Shown here: piece by piece, positions 1 through 7,249 of the stretch
Position numbering within the stretch: position 1 is the stretch's first letter
Layout of the letters: each line of letters begins with the position of its first letter
DNA from: Phycisphaerae bacterium
Lineage (GTDB): Bacteria; Planctomycetota; Phycisphaerae; JAAYCJ01
Length of the DNA stretch: 25,776 bases
Reading direction: 5' to 3'
Assembly (NCBI GenBank): GCA_012514125.1
Contig: JAAZAW010000147.1
Coordinates: forward strand, 1 to 25,776
The notes under the pieces: generated by a model
The model's input: the letters and a program-made list of their open reading frames with translations, nothing else
Told to the model about the DNA's origin: nothing
Databases searched by the model: none
Made by a program: the position numbers and the translations under genes

Positions 1-132
1 AAGATTCAAGTGCTTCGACGTTTGACCAATAAAAAACGACCTATTCGTGAACTCATCGAACAAGTCAAATCAGGGGCTTCAACGTCAGCCTCTGAGGTAG
101 AACCTAAAAAGAAGTTTTTTTGGAGGAGATAA
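1..132 (+). CDS. 3' end of an unidentified upstream gene (partial)
   Basis: Frame 1 is open from the first base to a TAA at 130-132, giving the last 43 residues of a protein whose start lies outside the window. The tail is basic and ends in KKKFFWRR. No domain can be recognised from so short a piece. The stop lies 5 nt before the ATG of the coiled-coil gene, and that gene's ribosome-binding site (GGAGGAG, 122-128) sits inside this reading frame, so the two are almost certainly co-transcribed and probably translationally coupled. It is therefore the most upstream visible member of the GTPase operon. Confidence 0.6.
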   Translation, partial: KIQVLRRLTNKKRPIRELIEQVKSGASTSASEVEPKKKFFWRR

Positions 133-137
133 GCATA

Positions 138-1115
138 ATGAGCGAGGAGTTTAAAAACCAAACATCGTCAATGGACGTCGATAACATCCCTGCCGCCGAG
201 GGCATTGCTCAGGTTGAAAATATGGGCAGGGAAGTCCTGACTTCGATCCAATCACTGCGCGAATTGTTCCAAGCCCGAGCCGAAGCCCTTGACGGCTGCC
301 GAAAATCACTCGAAGAACAATACGCCCAGTTCGAACTCCAGCGCGAAAATTTCACCCAGGAACAGACAGAGCTTTGTCAGGTCTACGAGGAGCGTGAAAA
401 TCAGTTAAAGGAACGCGAAGCTCGTTGCGGAGAAATCGAAGAAAAAAACCTCCAGGCCGAACAGACCCACCAGACTCAAATTCAGGAAATCGAGGATAAA
501 AAACAGGAACTCCAAACCCAAATCCAGGAATTTGAAGCGATCAAAATTCAGGTAGAAACCCAACAGACCTCCTTCGATCAACAGCAGGCTGAACTAGAAT
601 CCGCCCGACGTGAAATTTCCGAAAAATCATCCAATCTCGATCGGATTTGCCAGGAACTCGACGAGCGGGAATCGACAATTACTTCGCTTGAAACCGAGTT
701 TAAACACCGGCAAAATAAACTCGAACAGGAACACGAAGCCCTGGCTGTTGCACGAAGCGATCTGCAACAAAAACAGGAAGAACTCGACAGGCGGGAATCT
801 GAAATCAAGAACATCACTTCGATGCTCGAACAAAAACGTCTGGAACTCGAAACCCGCGAATCCGCACTGGCGACAATGCAGCAGGAATGGGATTCCAAAG
901 TTAAAGAATTTACTCTCGCCCGTGAAAGTCTGGCATCGCTGCAAAACGAATTATCCCGCGAAATCACTCAGATCGCCGACCAGAATGACAATTGGCTTAA
1001 CAACCTGAGCAAGGGACAAAATCCGCAAACGAATAATCCTGCGATGGAAAAATTCCAGAAATTATGCCGCGATGCCCGTCGTCGGGCGATCGGCGCCGAT
1101 CCGAATATGCAGTAA
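138..1115 (+). CDS. Coiled-coil protein with 21-residue repeats
   Basis: The predicted protein is 325 aa, extremely rich in Glu, Gln, Arg and Ser, with no signal peptide or membrane segment, so probably cytoplasmic. Residues about 35-280 form one long predicted coiled coil. Within it, residues 131-277 fall into seven 21-residue units (three heptads each) with the consensus E-L-[DE]-x-R-E-S, and hydrophobic residues at positions 2, 9 and 16. The C-terminus (about 281-325) is non-helical, Asn-rich, then basic. The ATG at 138 is preferred over an upstream in-frame TTG at 120 because GGAGGAG at 122-128 lies 9 nt upstream of it. It sits between the unknown upstream gene and the FGE-fold gene in a + strand operon. 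A scaffold or filament-like partner of the GTPase is an inference only; similarity to any named coiled-coil protein would be mostly compositional. Confidence 0.85.
   Translation: MSEEFKNQTSSMDVDNIPAAEGIAQVENMGREVLTSIQSLRELFQARAEALDGCRKSLEEQYAQFELQRENFTQEQTELCQVYEERENQLKEREARCGEIEEKNLQAEQTHQTQIQEIEDKKQELQTQIQEFEAIKIQVETQQTSFDQQQAELESARREISEKSSNLDRICQELDERESTITSLETEFKHRQNKLEQEHEALAVARSDLQQKQEELDRRESEIKNITSMLEQKRLELETRESALATMQQEWDSKVKEFTLARESLASLQNELSREITQIADQNDNWLNNLSKGQNPQTNNPAMEKFQKLCRDARRRAIGADPNMQ
528..968 (+). repeat. Seven in-frame 63-bp (21-aa) coding repeats
   Basis: Units start at coiled-coil residues 131, 152, 173, 194, 215, 236 and 257. Units 3, 5 and 6 are clearest (ELDERES, ELDRRES, ELETRES). 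Large hydrophobic residues recur at unit positions 2, 9 and 16. The DNA is much less conserved than the protein pattern, so this is an old duplication or a structurally imposed period rather than a recent tandem repeat. Confidence 0.7.
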
Positions 1116-1141
1116 CGATCTGACGGGAAGGAACAGTTATC

Positions 1142-2137
1142 ATGGTGCTGAGTCTTTTTTCAAAAAAAAAGAACGATCAAAAATCAACCGCTAATAAAAG
1201 TTCGTATGAGCCGGCGGAAGGTTTGACTCTTGAAAGCGATCCGCTCAGGCAGTGCGTCCAGCTCGAACGTTATGGACTGGTCATCGCCCATCGCGACCAC
1301 TGGAAAAACCATCCGCAAAGCGATCTCATTTTTCAATCGGTCCTCGAAAAACTCGATGAAAGTTTCGCACTCGTGCCTCAAGGCTACGTCTCGATGCCTC
1401 AAACGGTAAACGATTGTCCGGGCTGTCCGGAAATCGATGTTGAAACGCAGGAGTTTCTTTTGGCAAAGTACCCCGTCACCAACGCCCAGTTCCAGAAATT
1501 CGTCGATGCGGGGGGGTATGCGGACCTGGACCTTTGGCCCCAGGACGTCTGGCCTCACCTGATCGACTTCAAGGACCTCAGCGAATGTCCCGCTCCAAGA
1601 TTCTGGCAACGAGGCCGGCATAATAAACGCCTCGCCAATCACCCGGTCGTCGGCATTTGCTTTTTCGAAGCCCAAGCCTATGCCCGATGGGCCGGACTGC
1701 GATTGCCCACCGAAGCAGAATGGCAAATGGCGGCAAGCTGGCGAATTCGAAGCTCAGCACAAATTCTGAGACGATATCCCTGGGGCGATGCCTTGGACAC
1801 CACACGATGCAACATCTGGGCCACCGGCCTGGGGCATACCGTTCCCGTCTACGAATTTGAAAGCGGTTCCGCCCCCAATGGTGTTCTTCAACTTGTCGGC
1901 AATGTCTGGGAATGGACCGATTCGGACTTTTGCGTCACTGATAAAGAAGAACGACCGGTCGTCGGCGATATGCCCATGAAATCCATCCGCGGCGGAGCCT
2001 TCGACACTTATTTCCCCAACCAGGCCACCAGTTTTTTCAGAACAGGCCTGGCGTGTCTTTTCCGTATGCACAATGTCGGATTCCGCTGCGCGATGGATAT
2101 CGATCATCAGAATTCATCCGCCCAAAAAACGAACTAA
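1142..2137 (+). CDS. Formylglycine-generating enzyme (FGE/SUMF1)-fold protein, probably not a true FGE
   Basis: This 331-aa protein has the FGE-sulfatase domain at about residues 75-318. Visible hallmarks are KYPVTNAQF (109-117), NHPVV (166-170), RLPTEAEW (187-194), YPWGD (212-216), GNVWEW (253-258), RGGAFD (283-288) and the terminal GFRC (313-316). Genuine FGEs bind copper through a Cys-x4-Cys pair before the final GFRC; here only Cys305 is seen (TGLACLFRM), with no Cys five residues earlier. Catalytic oxidation of sulfatase Cys is therefore unlikely. No sulfatase gene is in the window. Family members without the pair act as binding or sensing modules, or as EgtB-type enzymes. An N-terminal extension (1-75) and a CPGC at 91-94 are specific features. 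ATG 1142 follows AAGGAA by 8 nt. The stop is 10 nt before the GTPase start. Confidence 0.85.
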   Translation: MVLSLFSKKKNDQKSTANKSSYEPAEGLTLESDPLRQCVQLERYGLVIAHRDHWKNHPQSDLIFQSVLEKLDESFALVPQGYVSMPQTVNDCPGCPEIDVETQEFLLAKYPVTNAQFQKFVDAGGYADLDLWPQDVWPHLIDFKDLSECPAPRFWQRGRHNKRLANHPVVGICFFEAQAYARWAGLRLPTEAEWQMAASWRIRSSAQILRRYPWGDALDTTRCNIWATGLGHTVPVYEFESGSAPNGVLQLVGNVWEWTDSDFCVTDKEERPVVGDMPMKSIRGGAFDTYFPNQATSFFRTGLACLFRMHNVGFRCAMDIDHQNSSAQKTN

Positions 2138-2147
2138 GGAGGTCCAG

Positions 2148-3056
2148 GTGTCAAGTTATCATCATTCAACAACTCTGGAAACAATGCCCTGCCTGATCTG
2201 CGAGATGGAAAACCCCATCAACGCAAGTATTTGCAGCGAATGCTCTGCGCCCATGTCCATCGTTCATGATTCGCTCGCTCTGGGCCGAAAACCCCAGATT
2301 ATCAGCGTCATCGGTGAAAGCAACGTCGGCAAAACCATCTATCTTGGCTTCCTGCTCGACATGCTCGCCCAGCGTGCCGGCGACTACGAAGCCATCCCCA
2401 AAGGCGCCTATTCCATCGACCTTCAGCAAACCGTCATCAGTCACATGGCCAATCGAATATTTCCCCCAAAAACACCCATGGAAGCCAATCAGTGGTACTG
2501 GGCCTATTATCAAGTTGCGAGACGCGGGGCCCCAAATAAATGGGTCGATCTCATCATGCCCGACATGGCGGGCGAATCTCTCGCCGCTGAAATCGCCAAT
2601 CCGGAAACCTTCAGTGTGATCAGAAATCTCGTCGGAAAATCTTCCGGACTGCTCATGCTCATCGATGCCGCCCTTGCCGCCAACGGCTCATCTCGCCCGG
2701 ACTTCTTCGCCATGAAACTCATGAGCTATATCGACTCGGTTCGCTCCGATCGCCATGAAGAACGGATCAAAACTCCCACCGCGGTTGTTTTATGTAAATC
2801 AGACTACTGCCCGGAGTGTTTCAACGATCCCCGCACCTTCGTCAAAGCCAACTTGAACCGCCTGTGGAACCTCTGCGAAAGCCGATTTGAAAACGTCGAG
2901 TTTTTCGCGTGCTCCGTCGTCGGCTCTCTCGGCTTTGCCACGCGTGAAACTGAAAATTACGTCATTCCCATTCCGCTTCATACCGCGCTGCAGGGAATAC
3001 TCGAACCCTTCGATTGGGTTTTAAATCAACTTCAGGGATCAGGAAAAACCAGATGA
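2148..3056 (+). CDS. Zinc-ribbon P-loop GTPase (double-GTPase/TRAFAC-like)
   Basis: The predicted protein is 302 aa and soluble. The N-terminus carries a zinc ribbon with Cys15, Cys18, Cys29 and Cys32 (CxxC-x10-CxxC). Then follows a GTPase core: Walker A GESNVGKT (56-63), a G3-like DMAGE (139-143) and a G4-like CKSD (216-219), with a SVVGSLG segment (about 256-262) at the expected G5 position. Planctomycete and actinobacterial relatives are known as the GTPases encoded beside GAP1-type adaptors. Start: the open frame extends upstream, but GTG at 2148 is chosen because TAAGGAGG (2135-2142) ends 5 nt before it and an earlier start would overlap the FGE gene by 65 nt. The stop overlaps the next ATG as ATGA, so the adaptor-like protein is translationally coupled. 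Exact subfamily is uncertain; that it is a GTPase is fairly secure. Confidence 0.82.
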   Translation: MSSYHHSTTLETMPCLICEMENPINASICSECSAPMSIVHDSLALGRKPQIISVIGESNVGKTIYLGFLLDMLAQRAGDYEAIPKGAYSIDLQQTVISHMANRIFPPKTPMEANQWYWAYYQVARRGAPNKWVDLIMPDMAGESLAAEIANPETFSVIRNLVGKSSGLLMLIDAALAANGSSRPDFFAMKLMSYIDSVRSDRHEERIKTPTAVVLCKSDYCPECFNDPRTFVKANLNRLWNLCESRFENVEFFACSVVGSLGFATRETENYVIPIPLHTALQGILEPFDWVLNQLQGSGKTR

Positions 3057-3985
3057 TTGAATCTGTGCTCTCAGCCGATCAGGTCATCTTTACATCGATC
3101 CCGTCGTTTATGGGCGAAGGGTACCGCATCGTCGCAGCCACCGGGTCCGTTGGCCCGAAGGAACGCATGGAAATCACCCAGCGATGCCCCTCGCATAACG
3201 CTCTGTCCAATCCATCGCCCGACGCCACCGCGATACTGAGCTTTCCACTGACCACAGGACGTTTCTGTATCGGCTATTCCTGTTATGCCGGGACCGAACA
3301 TACCGCCCGTGGCGGCCGGCGCGTCTACACCCGCCTGGCGATTCTCGATAAGGAAACATTCAGAAAATTCGATTTCAACCCCCTGCCGATACACGCCATT
3401 CTCGCTGGTGTCGTCGGTCCCACGCCGTCGTTGAATATCCCGAACCGCCTCGATCCGTTGATTCTTTCACCGCAGGCATGCTCCTCGCCTCTGATTCGGA
3501 TGTCCTCTTCCGCTCAGACCATCGGAACCTTCATCAAACTCGTTCTCGAATCGCGCCAGATCGTCGCCGCAGGTTATCCCGATCCGGAAACGATTCTGAA
3601 CTGGACCATCACCCTCGTGACCTTTGAGTTTCGCGCGAAACTCTCCGTGAGTATCGGGTTGAACTATGTCCCCGCAAGAAAACTTCAACTTACGTTCCTC
3701 GATCACGATGACGGCCAAACCAAACGCCTTGTCCGAGGGCGAAATATCGATTGGCTCGAACCCGCCGCAACGATGACGAACCTTACATCCGCCTTCGATC
3801 CCTGGATCACATTTATAGAAAATTCCCTGAACGCAGGCCAATACAATCAATTGCAAAAACTAAACACACTGCTGGATATCGACCCATGTCCGGAAAACCT
3901 GAAGAATCTCGCCGATCAGTGCATCAAACTCGACTCCTCCGACGAAACAGGTTCCGCAAACAAACCGGCGACGATCATTTGCTGA
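3053..3985 (+). CDS. GTPase-associated protein 1 (GAP1)-like adaptor
   Basis: The predicted protein is 310 aa and soluble, with no membrane segment. Residues about 8-100 match the GAP1 N-terminal domain pattern as I know it: an ADQVIFTS strand (8-15), GYRIVAATGSVG (23-34), PSHNAL (46-51), then TEHTARGGRRVYTRLAIL (81-98). The remainder (about 110-310) is not recognised. GAP1 proteins are encoded with P-loop GTPases in bacterial conflict systems and are thought to act as adaptors; they are not GTPase-activating proteins. ATG 3053 overlaps the GTPase stop (ATGA) and AGGA lies at 3041-3044. The 3' end overlaps the convergent aminotransferase gene by 11 bp, so no terminator fits between them. The assignment rests on motif memory, not a profile search. 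Confidence 0.68.
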   Translation: MIESVLSADQVIFTSIPSFMGEGYRIVAATGSVGPKERMEITQRCPSHNALSNPSPDATAILSFPLTTGRFCIGYSCYAGTEHTARGGRRVYTRLAILDKETFRKFDFNPLPIHAILAGVVGPTPSLNIPNRLDPLILSPQACSSPLIRMSSSAQTIGTFIKLVLESRQIVAAGYPDPETILNWTITLVTFEFRAKLSVSIGLNYVPARKLQLTFLDHDDGQTKRLVRGRNIDWLEPAATMTNLTSAFDPWITFIENSLNAGQYNQLQKLNTLLDIDPCPENLKNLADQCIKLDSSDETGSANKPATIIC

Positions 3986-5096
3986 GAAATTCTTTTATCT
4001 TGCCGGCGACATATCCAATCTGATCGTCGGTCAATTCCGCATAAATCGGCAAAGCCAGGGTTTCACCGGCGGCTTTTTCACTTTCAGGAAAATCGCCCTT
4101 CTTGTAGCCCAACGAGGCGAAACATTCCTGTTCGTGCATGCTCACCGGATAATAAATTTCGGTCCCGATGTTGTTTTCCTTCAAAAACGCCATTAGCTCA
4201 TTACGCTTTGGCCCCACGCGAATCACATATTGATTAAAAATCGAGACATTCTCCTGCCGAACCTTCGGGGTTACCACTTTGTCGAAACCTTCAAACAAGC
4301 GGTTGTAAAGTTTCGCGTTCTGCCGGCGCTTTTCCGACCAGCCTTCGAGATAGTTGAGTTTGACCAAAAGGCCTGCCGCCTGGAGTGTATCGAGACGGAA
4401 ATTGCCGCCGACAAATTTATGATAATACTTCGTCTGGCTTCCGTGCATCCGGAAAAACGCGAGTTTTTCCGCCAAAGCTTCGTCGTTGGTCAGAATCATC
4501 CCGCCGTCGCCCAAACCGCCAAGATTTTTCGAAGGGAAAAAACTCAAACATCCCGCCGTCCCCATCGAGCCGGCCGTCTTACCCTTGTACTTAGCCCCGA
4601 TCGCCTGGGCGGCGTCTTCGATAACATAAAGATGATGTCGCTTGGCAATATCCAGAATCGGGTCCATATCCGCGCACTGGCCATAGAGGTGAACCGGAAT
4701 AATTGCTTTGGTCTTCTCCGTGACGGCCCTTTCAATTTGAGCGGGGTTGATATTAAATGTTTCCGGATCGATATCGACAAACACCGGCTTGGCCCCGACT
4801 CTCCAGATACTTCCCGCCGTCGCGAAAAAAGTATACGGCGTGGTAACGACTTCATCGCCCGGGCCGATCCCCAGCGTCATCAGGGCACACACCAGCGCAT
4901 CGGTTCCGCTCGAAACACCGACACCTTTTTTGCTACCGCTGTAAGCAGCTACCGCCTCTTCAAGTTGTTTCACTTCCTGACCATTGATAAAATATTGACT
5001 TTCCAGAACCTGATCGACGGCGGCGCGAATTTCTTCGCGAATGGTTTTATATTGCGCCTTCAAATCCAACAATGGAACCCGTATAGCCTCTGTCAT
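3975..5096 (-). CDS. DegT/DnrJ/EryC1/StrS-family sugar aminotransferase
   Basis: A full-length (373 aa) PLP-dependent enzyme of fold type I. These enzymes transaminate keto-sugar nucleotides with glutamate to give amino sugars for envelope glycans. Visible are the phosphate-binding SSGTDAL (62-68), the catalytic-region EDAAQ (160-164) and the PLP-binding Lys190 in FFPSKNLGGLGDGG. The nucleotide sugar used cannot be told from sequence; WbpE- or FdtB-like roles are possible. ATG 5096 has AGGAG 10 nt upstream. It is last in the - strand division cluster, 95 nt after folP, with its own candidate promoter in the gap. Its 3' end overlaps the GAP1-like gene on the other strand. Confidence 0.92.
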   Translation of the reverse strand: MTEAIRVPLLDLKAQYKTIREEIRAAVDQVLESQYFINGQEVKQLEEAVAAYSGSKKGVGVSSGTDALVCALMTLGIGPGDEVVTTPYTFFATAGSIWRVGAKPVFVDIDPETFNINPAQIERAVTEKTKAIIPVHLYGQCADMDPILDIAKRHHLYVIEDAAQAIGAKYKGKTAGSMGTAGCLSFFPSKNLGGLGDGGMILTNDEALAEKLAFFRMHGSQTKYYHKFVGGNFRLDTLQAAGLLVKLNYLEGWSEKRRQNAKLYNRLFEGFDKVVTPKVRQENVSIFNQYVIRVGPKRNELMAFLKENNIGTEIYYPVSMHEQECFASLGYKKGDFPESEKAAGETLALPIYAELTDDQIGYVAGKIKEFLSK

Positions 5097-5137
5097 ATCT
5101 AAAAATCTCCTGAAATATTTATCCGCAACGACCGTCG

Positions 5138-5166
5138 ATTTTAGGGCTGCCGAACGGCATTGTAAA
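5138..5166 (-). promoter_or_regulatory. Candidate sigma70-type promoter for the aminotransferase
   Basis: On the - strand TTTACA (5161-5166) is separated by 17 nt from TAAAAT (5138-5143), about 40 nt upstream of the aminotransferase start. A short inverted repeat (TGCCG-TT-CGGCA) lies in the spacer and could bind a regulator. Seen by eye only. Confidence 0.4.
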
Positions 5167-5191
5167 CAAGAAAATCCGGCGATGAACCTGT

Positions 5192-6052
5192 TTATACCGG
5201 ATGGGAAATATCAGACATAATCCTGGAAATAACCTGACAACTCAGGCGAGTCGAGGCAACGTCGTGGACACGGAGAAGGTGAACGTGATGCGAGGCGAGA
5301 AACGCGCTGACAGCCAGCGTCGGTAAATCGCGAGATTCCATGGGCTGATTTGAAATTTTCCCAATAAACCCTTTCCGACTGTGCCCCACAAGAACAGGAC
5401 AGTTTAGATCGTAAAAATCTTCGATATGAGCCAAAAGCTTAAGATTATCTTCCAGACGCTTGCCAAAGCCGATACCCACGTCGAGAATGATCTTACCCCG
5501 ATCGATACCCCGACAAACGGCATACTCAAGCCGCTCCTTTAAAAACGTTTTTACCTCGGAGACAACATCGTCATAATATGGAGCCTGCTGCATGGTTTTG
5601 GGAACGCCGAGCATGTGCATCAGAATCACGGGAACTTTTTTTTCCGCTGCCAGTGAAACCATCGACGGATCGAATCGCAGGGCACTGATATCATTGATGA
5701 TCGACGCGCCGGCATCGAGGGCGGCGCGAGCGACCTGGGCAAAGGTGGTGTCGATGCTGATGGGAATCCTGATTTGCCGGGCGAGAGATTCTATCACCGG
5801 AACAACACGGCGGATCTGCACATCGGGCGAAATACTTTCGGACCCCGGCCGGGTGGATTCACCACCGATATCCAGGATATCCGCGCCCGCGTTCGCCATC
5901 TCCAAACCATGCACGATCGCCTGATCCATATCAAAGAATTTTCCGCCGTCGCTGAATGAATCGGGAGTAATGTTGAGAATTCCCATCACGAGAGTTCGGC
6001 TTGAAAAGTCCAGATCGTATTGCCCGAAGGTCATGTTCCCTGAGAATCGCAT
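5192..6052 (-). CDS. folP: Dihydropteroate synthase
   Basis: About 286 aa, normal length for the enzyme that condenses p-aminobenzoate with dihydropterin pyrophosphate in folate synthesis, the sulfonamide target. The TIM-barrel signatures are clear: GILNITPDSFSDGG near residues 24-37, DIGGESTRPGS near 61-71, INDISALR in the middle, DVGIGFGK and the C-terminal GHSRKGFIG. Two starts are possible: ATG 6052 or the adjacent in-frame GTG 6055, sharing a GAGGA at 6063-6067. It lies 36 nt downstream of murG. A folate gene at this point in a division cluster is not the textbook arrangement, but the spacing suggests co-transcription. Confidence 0.96.
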   Translation of the reverse strand: MRFSGNMTFGQYDLDFSSRTLVMGILNITPDSFSDGGKFFDMDQAIVHGLEMANAGADILDIGGESTRPGSESISPDVQIRRVVPVIESLARQIRIPISIDTTFAQVARAALDAGASIINDISALRFDPSMVSLAAEKKVPVILMHMLGVPKTMQQAPYYDDVVSEVKTFLKERLEYAVCRGIDRGKIILDVGIGFGKRLEDNLKLLAHIEDFYDLNCPVLVGHSRKGFIGKISNQPMESRDLPTLAVSAFLASHHVHLLRVHDVASTRLSCQVISRIMSDISHPV

Positions 6053-6088
6053 CACTGTTTTTTCCTCACGTGCATCGTCATTATTATT

Positions 6089-7210
6089 TTACATTCTCAG
6101 AAACCAGCGTGCCACGTTCTGGGCCGAATCGAGTCGCTGGAGCGTTTTCGCCCCGGCGATCATCCTGAGCCGGCAGGCTTCATCAAAAAGCACCTTTTCG
6201 AGCGCGGACCGAAGTTCTCCGGTGGTTTTCGGGCCAGCCACCTTGTCGTCTTCGATCATGATCGATCCACCGGCCTGGACGACAACATTTGCGTTTCTGG
6301 CTTGATGATTGTCCTTATGATAAGGATAAGGCAGCAGAATTGACGCGATACCCACCGCGGTAAGTTCCGCCAGTGTGATCGCCCCTGCGCGGCAAATAGC
6401 CAGGTCCGCCGGCGACCAGGCCAGGTCCATCTGATCGGTATAGGCCAGTATTTTGACCGTCAATTTTTCCATGGACCGATAGCTCTCGCTGATGCGATTG
6501 AAATCGGCGGCCCCCGTAATGTGCAGCACCTGCCAACAACCAGCAAGTTGCGAATCCAGATCGCGCAAAACGTTAACAACCGCATTATTCAAACTGCGAG
6601 CGCCGGTCGAGCCGCCCATGATCACAAGCGTTTTGAGTTCAGGATCGAGTGCGAATTTTTCGACGGCGCGCTTTCGGACCTCCGCTCGGGCGGCTCCGGC
6701 CAGATCGAGAATGTTTTGACGAAGCGGCACCCCGATAACACGGACCGGACGATTGAAATATGGTTCCGTGCCCTGCCACTGAACGAAAATTTCGTCGGAA
6801 TATTTGCTGAGCCACTGGTTGGCTTTTCCCGGGACAAAATCGGGATTCAAAAACGCCGTTTTGAGTCCGAGTTTCGCGCCGACCTGCAACGCGGCTGAAG
6901 AGCCGAATCCGCCAAGCCCCAGCACACCGACAATCTGATTTTCGCGGATCCAGTTTTTGATGAGTTTTTGAGTTTTAACCATGCCGGTGACGAATTTAAA
7001 CAACATCGTCGGACGAATACCAAAAGGCTGAATCGGTTGAATGATTTTCCGGCCCGGCCAGCACTCGAGAACGGTCTGATCGAGCGGTCGAGAAGTACAG
7101 GCGAAATCAAAACGCGATGATGAATCGAGTTGTTGTGCCGCCTCAGCGACCGCCAGTCCGGGAGTAATATGTCCGCCGGTACCGCCGCCGGCGAGTAAAA
7201 TATTTGCCAT
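6089..7210 (-). CDS. murG: UDP-GlcNAc:undecaprenyl-PP-MurNAc-pentapeptide GlcNAc transferase
   Basis: MurG (373 aa, GT28) adds GlcNAc to lipid I to make lipid II on the inner face of the cytoplasmic membrane. The N-terminal loop GGGTGGHITPG (8-18) binds the pyrophosphate of lipid I. The C-terminal UDP-GlcNAc site is seen as MGGSTGARSLN, GAITLAEL and LPYPYHKDNHQARNA. ATG 7210 has an AAGGTGA a few bases upstream. It follows ftsW by 39 nt and precedes folP, in the usual ftsW-murG order. Confidence 0.97.
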   Translation of the reverse strand: MANILLAGGGTGGHITPGLAVAEAAQQLDSSSRFDFACTSRPLDQTVLECWPGRKIIQPIQPFGIRPTMLFKFVTGMVKTQKLIKNWIRENQIVGVLGLGGFGSSAALQVGAKLGLKTAFLNPDFVPGKANQWLSKYSDEIFVQWQGTEPYFNRPVRVIGVPLRQNILDLAGAARAEVRKRAVEKFALDPELKTLVIMGGSTGARSLNNAVVNVLRDLDSQLAGCWQVLHITGAADFNRISESYRSMEKLTVKILAYTDQMDLAWSPADLAICRAGAITLAELTAVGIASILLPYPYHKDNHQARNANVVVQAGGSIMIEDDKVAGPKTTGELRSALEKVLFDEACRLRMIAGAKTLQRLDSAQNVARWFLRM

Positions 7211-7249
7211 TCCATTTCACCTTACAACACAGAGCAAAGTTCAGATAAC

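Noticed and set aside
4230..5102. 290-aa + strand open frame opposite the aminotransferase
   Set aside because: No domain or start signal; the complementary strand encodes a full-length enzyme.
5174..5202. ATCCGG...CCGGAT inverted repeat followed by TTTTC at the folP end, considered as a terminator
   Set aside because: The stem is only 6 bp with a 17-nt loop, includes the folP stop region and has a poor T-run.
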